Positions 32,423 to 39,600 of a stretch of DNA of 39,600 nt are shown here, one piece after another (positions within the stretch are counted from its first letter, which is position 1; the number at the start of each line of letters is the position of its first letter). Both the position numbers and the translations under genes were made by a program. Below the pieces are notes generated by a model. That model was not told the DNA's origin. It saw only the letters and a program-made list of their open reading frames with translations, and ran no database searches. This DNA is from Micractinium sp. NFX-FRZ. Taxonomy: Eukaryota > Chlorophyta > Trebouxiophyceae > Chlorellales > Chlorellaceae. The stretch lies in contig JAPTJF010000533.1 in assembly GCA_029339195.1 (NCBI GenBank), forward strand, positions 1 through 39,600, written 5' to 3'.

Positions 32423-33312
32423 CCTGCTCCTGTGAGTGTCGCACTTGGTATGTCACTATAAACCAGGCACCGCGTTGCGGGTGCTTCGGAGGGAGTAGCA
32501 CAGCGAGTGTACTGCCAGTGCAAGGGTGTACCTCCAAGCGCCGCCGCACTGGACTGCTTCACTTGCACGCCCGTGGATGTCGATGCGAGCAACACCACGC
32601 GCTTCGCCAGGCGAATTTTAACACCCAGGAATAAAGCAGTCTAGGGGCATGATGCATGCACAAATCTGCGCCGATTTGGCGTGGCGGACGATGGCCATTC
32701 TCAGTTCATGGGGCGCTCATGCCCCCTACGCTTTTGCCCTCCTCGTCACCCTGCCTAGCGCAAAGTGCTCCCAGCAGTCGCGTTTTGATTCATTTCACTC
32801 CCTTGCTATGTTGTTGTGGTATACATTGCTTGTCCTCTTTCTCCCCTGTTTTCTTCTACCACATGGCCCGGCGGAGCCCATCCGCCCCCCGTCCCGGGCC
32901 TACTAGGTGATTTGCGGAGTGACTGTAACACACACAGCAGTTCATGGGCTCTTACACAACTACGGGATGGCTTTCAAAGCCAACTTTAAGCGCGTGGGGT
33001 GCCCGAAGACGCCGGCGAGTTGTGATAACCTTTGTTTGGACGTGGCGCGGCACGGCAACTGTGTTGTGCAGCGTGTGCAGCCTCTTGCAGAGGTGGGACA
33101 TTGGGAGAGGGAGAAGAGGCAGGGGCAGCGGTACGCGTAGATGATGTGAGAACAGTGTGGGGAGGGGATTGAGCGGGGGAGCAGAGCTGAGGAGAAGCGT
33201 ATGAGGGAATGAGGTTGCAGAAGAGAGGGGAGGGGTGAGGGAGTGCGTGGAGTGTGGGTGCCACGTCGCCAGCTCAGCCGGCGTCATCATGCCGTTGCCA
33301 GCTGGCGCCACC
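32423..33312. other. Spacer: promoter of ankyrin-EEP gene and 3' region of TOC159
   Basis: The two genes are head to tail on the minus strand. Bases 32640-32900 are noticeably more AT-rich than the rest of the window, and 33090-33250 is an almost pure purine tract on the plus strand. A plus-strand open frame of 85 codons at 32649 has no recognisable features. No confident gene is seen. Confidence 0.55.
32952..32956 (-). other. Candidate polyadenylation signal (TGTAA) for TOC159
   Basis: Read on the minus strand this is TGTAA, about 360 nt beyond the TOC159 stop. It is a plausible but unproven signal. Confidence 0.25.
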
Positions 33313-36300
33313 TCAGAACTCCTCCTTCCCAAACAGCTTCTGCCACATGGCCATCAGCACAGGCACGGCCATGGAGTATGCCAGGGACGGGTAGTCGTGG
33401 CTGTTCACACGCAGCACCAGCTGCAGGCAGAGGGATGAAGCGAGAGAGGAGAGGCGAGAGGTCGTGAGGGGCAGGGTTGGCTCGCAAGTAGGGTCCGGGA
33501 CGGCACACGCATGGCACCCACAGAAGCGCCCCCACAAATGCACGCTGTTCCGGCACCGCACCACAGGCAGGCATGCACAGACAGCTTCTGACAAAGGTGC
33601 TGCTGCCGTGGTGCGCCCTCCCATAGCGCCCCAGGCACATGCACACAGCTTATGGCACAGGTGCTGCTACCCAGAGTGCGCCCGCCCACCTGCCCGTTGC
33701 CCTTGTTGTTCAGGTTTGCGTTCATGGAGCAGAGGGTGTCGCTCTTGCCGCCCTTGCCGCCCGACTTGGGCAGCTTGAACTCGGTGCTCAGGTTGCCGCC
33801 CATGACGACGTCGCGGCGCTGCCACACGGCGGTGCCTCCCATCAGGATCTACGCCAGGGTGGACAAGGATGCCGGGGTGAGGCGGGCGCTCAGCCCCCCG
33901 CACCTCCCATGGATCCTGCCACGGTGCGGGCGAAGGGTACCGAAGCTGCCAGCCCAGCGCCGGCAGTGCTACCACGCTGCCAATCATCTGTCCCGCCCCA
34001 CCCCCAGCGGCAGCAGTCCGGCTGGACGGGCTTGCTTTCCGCAGGCCAAGACATTGAGTGCACAGTGTGGGACCACCACCCCGCATGAGGCTGCAAGGGG
34101 CTGCCACTCACCCGCGCGGTCTCGTCATACGAGGGCTTGATCTTGAGGTCGCAGGCCAGAGCGGTGCCCTGGTCCAAAGACTGCCCAGCCTTCACATACA
34201 TGCGCCCAACTGCGGCGGGCGGGCAGGGGGGCAGGGCAGATGCACGGGGCCGGTTAGTACTGGGCAGTGGATGGGCCAGGCACGCGACCTGCAGACAGTA
34301 TACTGCACGTACACGTGCTGGCGCTCTAACTCGAACATGCTATCCGCTCACTGGAGGCATGCAGCGGCAGCCCACTACCACCAGCGGCACCCAAAACCAG
34401 AACAAGAACCATGGCTGAACTCATGAACAAGGAAGGACTCACTGGAGGCGCGCAGCTTGGCGTTGGGCAGCACCCGAACGCGCTCGTCCAGCTTCATGCC
34501 ATACGCCAGCGCCCCGCCCTGCGCATATACGCACACACACAAACGCAATGGGAACAGGTTAGTGGCGGTTGACACAGGGCACACACATGAGCCGGGGACA
34601 TGGGCTTGCAGAGTCCAGACCCGCACTGCTGGTGACAGGCATACGCTGGGGCATGCTGGGTCAGCCATCAGACTAGGACGCGTCCAAGGTGCACGGCACT
34701 GTGCCGAGCCGACTGTATGGCACCCGCTGCCGCCCCTCCCACATGAACTAACTCCACGCACAAACATGCCCATGTGAGCAATACTCCCCCTGCTGGCTAA
34801 GACAGTGCTCCCATTGCCACAGGCCAATCAAACAGAGGCTAGCAAATGGGGTCAAACACAGGGCTGCCCACTTTCTTTCCCACCTTGAAGGGGTGCGAGT
34901 ACTCTTCTCCCAGCCGGCTGAACATGGCGCCCACGGCGACCTTGTTGCGCCGCCCCGTCTTGAGCCGCGTCTCGATGCGCGGCGTGTAGAGCACGTCGCG
35001 CCCAATCGTCTGCACGTTGCACGCCGCCGAGGAGACCCACTTGGAGGTGTGGAAGTAGCTGCCGTCAGCCTCGCCTGCAGTGGGGAATTAGAAAGAACAA
35101 GATTCATGTCAGGGGGGAGAGAGATGGGGAGACGGGCCGTCATGCAGGGTCCCTCGCTGCACAGCAGTTTCCTCAACTGGACAGAACACAAACAGCAGTG
35201 GCCAAACAGCCAGCCAGCCAGCCAGCCAGCCAGCCGCCAAGCCGCCCACCCACCCTGGAAGGAGAACTGCGTCTTGTCCTTCTGCGTCTGCGCCCACGCC
35301 ACCGCTGGGATGCCGCCCAGGTACTGGTGCCTGGGGCGCAGCACGGCCTGCAGTGGGATGGGGAGGGCAAGGAGGGCAGCAGGCGCAGGGGCAACAGGTG
35401 TGGGTGAGCAGGAGTGGAGGGCTGCGGTGCAGCAATCAGACTTGCAGGAGGCGCCTTGGTAGGCCAGCCAGTCGTTGAGCATACACAAATTCTCACCTGC
35501 TTCTCCACCTGCACGCTGTCGATGCCGTCCTCGTGGTCGATGGCGCCGTCAGAAATGATAGGCCTGCAGGGAGAGCAGGGCACACAGGGGGGTGGAGGGG
35601 ATCAATTGGAAAGTAGGGGAGCGGGGCCGGAGCGCCACTCAGTGCCAACGGCGCCGCTGCCATGGATGAAGGGCTCTTTCGGTGGGCAAGCCGGCAGCAT
35701 TGTGGACACCTGCCGAGGCTGGAAACACCGGCGTTTGGCCCCCCTGCCAGAAGCGAACAGCACACTGCACGGCAATGACACATTTGCGCTGCGCTGCCCG
35801 GCCACCCCTCGCCGGCCTCCCTTGCTCCGCTTCTTGCAGCTGCCTGGTGCCTGTTGCTCACAGACACTCACCGTGCGATGATTCCGGAGGGGCTCTCCAG
35901 CACCTGGTAGCGGTAGCCCGTCACCTCGGGGTCAAAGGAGGGCGCCAGCGGCGGCTCCGGCGCCAGGATGGGGGCGCTGCCGTCGTCGCCCGCGCGCGCC
36001 TCGTCGGCGCGCTGCCGCAGGTAGGCCCGCTTCTTGCGCAGCTGCAAGCGGGAGAGAGGTGGGGGCACGGGGAGGGTGGGGGTGAGGTGGATGGGTGGGT
36101 GTGGGAGCGCGGGGGCAGGCACGGGAGGGTAGACAGGGTATGGAGGGAGTCTACCACGATTTGCAGCGGGTAGCTGGGGCAAACTACCCGCTGGGGCAAA
36201 TTGCTCGCTCGCTGCGCAGGCGGCACTGGCGTGGGGCAGGGTGAATCATGGGGCGGGTAGGCACGCGAAAGCTGCCACAAGTGCAGCGCGCCATGGCGCA

Positions 36301-39300
36301 GACAAGCATGGCAAGGAGCACGCCGCACCTGCGTCGTCTGCTCGTGCGGCTCCAGCTTGCGGATCTCCTCGTCCTTCATGATGCCCCGCTCATCCTCCGG
36401 CGGCTTGCGGGGGCTCCTGCAGCGGGAAGCGCACACAGCATTAGTGTTCAGCAAGGGCAGCAGAGCGGCATCAAGATGCCCCATGCATGCAACGAGGCAA
36501 GGCGGGGACGGGGGCGAGCTGAGGCAGCGTGGAGGCATGGCGCCGGCCCAGGCGGGCACTCGTTCGCAGTGGCAGCAGTTGCCATGCAGTCCCAGGGGTA
36601 CAGCAGCAGCCAGAGGCATATATCTGTAGTTGATATTGGCGCCCACCTGAAGTCTACGAGGCGTGAGAGCAGCCAGCCCAGCGGCGGCACCTTCATGCCC
36701 ATGAACTGCTGCATGCGCGCGTTGGCGGCACGCCCCTCGCCTGCGGCACAGGGCAGAAAGATGTGTGAGGAGTGGTGTCTGGGTGCGCAGGCAGCAGGGA
36801 CGAGCATGCACCAGCCAGTCAATGCAGCGCACATGCGATGGTGCCACAGCCCGCCAAGGTCGCCAGACCACCGCCTTGTTCCCACACACCCCGCCAGCAT
36901 CCAGCCAGTGCCACGTCAGCACCGTGCCTGCCACGTCAGCACAGCACTTGACCCCCCGCCTCACCTGGCTTGAGCAGGGAGTTGGCCTCGTTGAGCACCT
37001 TCGTTGTGAAGAGCAGCATGAGCAGCTGGCGGCACCAGGGCGTGCCATTGGGCAGGACCAGGTCGCCCTCGGCGGAGCGCGGGCAGAAGGCCGAGTTCTC
37101 TGCCAGCGCAATGGGGTTGAGCAGCCTGCAGGGGGCGGACAGGATGATGGGTCAGGGCAGGCGTGTGCACAGGCAGAGGGGCTCCCTGCAAGAGCCTGCA
37201 TGAGCCCCGAGCCTTCCCTGCTTCACATGTCACCTTGGGCCTCCTCAAAGCTGGCCTCCCGCCACCTGGCACAACAGCAGCAGCAGCAAGGACATGACAC
37301 GGGACCAGCCCAACCGTGATAGCAGCAGTACCAGCAGCGGTACCAGCAGTACCCACGCCCCCCCCCTCACCGCTGGTCTCCCGCCACCTGGCGCAGCAGC
37401 GTCTGCGCCTGCTGCCCGCGCTGCTGGTAGTACATCTCAAAAGTCATCGGCTGGCCGGCGCTGCATGAGGGGGAGACGAGCCAGAAAACGAGGCGTGAGC
37501 AGGAGGGAGCATGTGTGGTAAAAGTCAGTTCCGGGACAGCTTCGTCCTAATACTAACAAATTTTACTGGAAATTCAACAAAGCCGCTGCACTGCCAGCAC
37601 CCCCAGTCGGCAGCGGCAGGGCCAAGCGCCGGCCCGACGCACCTGGTGTCCGGGGGCGGTGATCCTCCGTGTGTGAGCAGCAGCACGGTGGTGAACCAAA
37701 TGTCCTGGCCAAACACCTCGGTGATGGAGCGCAGCACCTGCAGCAGGACGGAAGGACGGGAACACAAAGTTGTAAGGAGAAGAAGCATAGGGTTCAGGCA
37801 GAGACCACAGGGGAAGTACGCAGCGGGGGCGAGGGGCCCGGTGGGCAGCAGGCGCAGCAAGCTTCAGCGGGCGACCGCCGTCATAAAACCCAAGAGCCAA
37901 ACCCGCTCCTCTCCCTCACGTTGAGGTCTGCCATGTCGCGGCGCCCCGCGTCCAGGCGGTCGATGTACAGCACCGCCTGCGGCTTGTACTTGTTGAACGC
38001 ACGCTTGGCGGCGTGCAGCTTGCGCAGGTTGGAGGCGATGGCGCCTGTGCCAGGCGGGGGAGGGAGAGGAAGTGATGCCAACGGTATACGGATGAGCCAG
38101 TGAAGAGCCAGGGATCGGAGGCCATGGCACGCGCATTACCCAGCGGGGGAGGACAGGCATGCAGGGGGGGAGGCATCCACATAGCCAACCTAGGCCCTAG
38201 CATGTCTGTGCCTGCAAGCAGAGGCTGAAGACATCCTGTACAGCAGCAGCGCCTGCGCCCGAGCCCCATTCTGCCCTGGAAGGCTGCCCCCCGCCCACCT
38301 GCTGAGGGCTCCAAGCCTGGCGTGTCGATGAAGGTCAGCGGGATGCCCGCCACCTCGCCACGCACCACCTCCACCTGCGCGCACACACACACATGATGGG
38401 GGAGGCGCAGGGGCGGGGAGGCACCAAGTGAGTGCAGGCTGGGTGTCGGGAAGATGGGCGGGAGGGGTAGCAAGTGTGCAGGAAGGCACCGCGCCAGTGA
38501 CATTGTGCCAGTCACGTCCCTGTATGCTGACGCCTCGCGCCTCTCCTGGCTTCAGGAAGACAGTTTCTGGCGGCACCAACAAACAAGCACCGAGCCACGA
38601 CACCATGGAAACAGAGAGGACACCCAGCTGGGGGCGCACGCACCTTGCCGGTCTCCTTGTACCCAGCGGGTTGCTGGCGCCCCAGCAGCGAGTTGATGGT
38701 GGCGCTCTTGCCCACGCCGTTGAGCCCCAGCACCATGATGGTGCACCCAAAGGTCAGCGGGGGCTGGTGCAGCACCTCGCAGCGCTCCGCGTCTGAGCAG
38801 GCGGGGCAGGGGGCCGGGCAGGGGGGTACAAGTATGAGGCAGTCGGGGGAGGGGGCAGCGGGCTGTGAGCGCTCCCCGGAAGGAGCACCTGGGCAGAAGC
38901 TGCTCTGCTAGTCCTGCTGGCCTACCCACCCATGCCCTTTCTATAAAATACAAAACTAAGTAGAGGAGTAAAAGGTGCGCTCACCCGCCAGCGCCAGCTC
39001 ATCCAGGCGCTGCTGCTGCCCGGCGGCTGTGCCCAGGTGGATGCGCTCGGCCATGCCCAGGCGGTACATCAGCTGCTGCATCACAGAGGCGCGAGTGGGG
39101 TACTGCAGGGGAGCACGGGGGGTAGGCAGGCGGGCCGGGGGCGGCAGGCGGCGTGATATGTAACTAACAAGAGGGCGAGTTCTGTGGGTGGACGGGCCGC
39201 CGGGTTGCCGCTGCTGTGATCAAGGTTTGGTGGAGGCGGCGGCCGGGTGACCGGGAGAGGCCTGAACACGCGGCCTTTTCCCCCAAGGCAGCCTAGCAAC

Positions 39301-39600
39301 TGCCCAGCTTGTCTGACGCCTCCATGCCGCACAGCCAACTCTCCCTGGCCGCCCGCCGGCTCACCGCCCGCCCGGCCCACCTTCATGCGCAGCGCGATGC
39401 GGTAAATGTCGGTGCGGAACTTCTGCACCGCCAGCTTGACCTTGCGAGTCTTGGGAGGGTCGCTCTCAGGAGCCACCACCACGGGGCCGGCGGGCACGAC
39501 GGGCGCAGCAGGCGCAGCGGGCGCAGCGCCCTCGGCGGGCTGCTGCCGGCGGAAGAGCATCGGGTTGGCTGCCGCGCCTGCGGGGGCGGCTGCGGCGGCG
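33313..39600 (-). CDS. TOC159: TOC159-type chloroplast import receptor GTPase (N-terminus off window)
   Basis: TOC159 recognises precursor proteins at the outer chloroplast envelope and drives import by GTP hydrolysis. Eighteen exons join in phase, 725 residues visible: 39600(partial)-39381, 39102-38985, 38792-38644, 38374-38299, 38044-37920, 37737-37643, 37460-37371, 37125-36965, 36740-36647, 36416-36329, 36041-35872, 35563-35497, 35347-35254, 35074-34884, 34518-34443, 34209-34112, 33848-33690, 33420-33313. The G domain has P-loop GLNGVGKSATINSLLG, switch motif FIDTPGLEPSAG, LYIDRLD, FGQDIWFTTVLLLTHGG and LPNGTPWCRQLL. The membrane domain follows (FDPEVTGYRYQVLESPSGIIARP..., then repeated amphipathic strands such as KVAVGAMFSRLGEEYSHPFK), ending KEEF. 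The first visible exon is Ala/Pro-rich and then basic, the junction to the acidic domain, which lies beyond 39600. All introns are GT-AG. Paralogues TOC132/120/90 cannot be excluded, but algae usually have a single gene. Confidence 0.93.
33572..33688. repeat. 66-bp tandem duplication at a TOC159 splice junction
   Basis: Bases 33572-33623 and 33638-33688 are diverged copies (CATGCACA, ACAGCTT, GGTGCTGCT, GTGCGCCC, GCCCA blocks in the same order). The second copy runs up to the donor of the exon ending at 33690. Confidence 0.75.
37251..37280. repeat. Exon echo in a TOC159 intron
   Basis: Twenty-eight bases match 37373-37400, the 3' end of the seventh visible exon, with three mismatches. The copy lies 122 bp away inside the following intron, in the same orientation. 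Confidence 0.85.

Noticed and set aside
32649..32910. Plus-strand frame of about 85 codons with a hydrophobic stretch
   Set aside because: It lies in an AT-richer spacer, has no family signature, and two frames are open at once. It is probably chance.

Overview
The window reads as nuclear DNA of a green alga, most likely a GC-rich Chlorella-like trebouxiophyte. The genes are broken into many short exons with GT-AG (occasionally GC-AG) introns of about 60-600 nt. The protein families are plant-type: a TOC159 chloroplast import receptor, a plant-style MYND ubiquitin protease and a plant-like DMC1. There is no sign of operons, Shine-Dalgarno sites, rRNA, tRNA or CRISPR. All gene models were built by hand by joining exons whose reading phases match. 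For DMC1, the ubiquitin protease and NAA15 every junction closes in frame from start to stop.

Layout. 1-4534: accessory stretch with an 80-bp direct repeat carrying a 14-bp perfect palindrome, then a decayed fragment of a LINE-type retrotransposon (end of the endonuclease plus linker, no reverse transcriptase), then sequence in which I recognise nothing. 4535-6523 (+): an unrecognised five-exon gene whose frame stays open for 88 codons past its TGA. 6791-7629: gene-poor spacer with a weak 33-bp repeat. 7630-10884 (-): DMC1 meiotic recombinase, 15 exons, 342 residues. 11103-16557 (-): ubiquitin-specific protease with an N-terminal membrane helix, a MYND finger, the USP core, a long low-complexity tail and a CS/PIH1-like C-terminus, 1116 residues. 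16558-16825: short divergent promoter region. 16826-25631 (+): NAA15, the TPR subunit of the NatA N-terminal acetyltransferase, 20 exons, 958 residues. 25632-26500: repeat-bearing spacer. About 26.5-32.4 kb (-): a fusion of 14 ankyrin repeats with an endonuclease/exonuclease/phosphatase (EEP) domain and an unassigned C-terminal region. 32423-33312: spacer. 33313-39600 (-, continuing off the window): TOC159 GTPase and membrane domains, 18 exons visible.

The identified genes act in separate housekeeping processes: meiotic strand exchange, ubiquitin removal, co-translational N-terminal acetylation and chloroplast protein import. I see no evidence that they form one pathway.

The most unusual observations are (i) 'exon echoes', short direct copies of exon ends and splice sites lying in the adjacent introns about 65-125 bp away, seen repeatedly in NAA15 and also in the protease and TOC159; (ii) the ankyrin-EEP fusion; (iii) the ubiquitin protease ending in a CS/PIH1-like module; (iv) GC-AG introns, one of which splits the serine codon just before the protease's catalytic cysteine codon.
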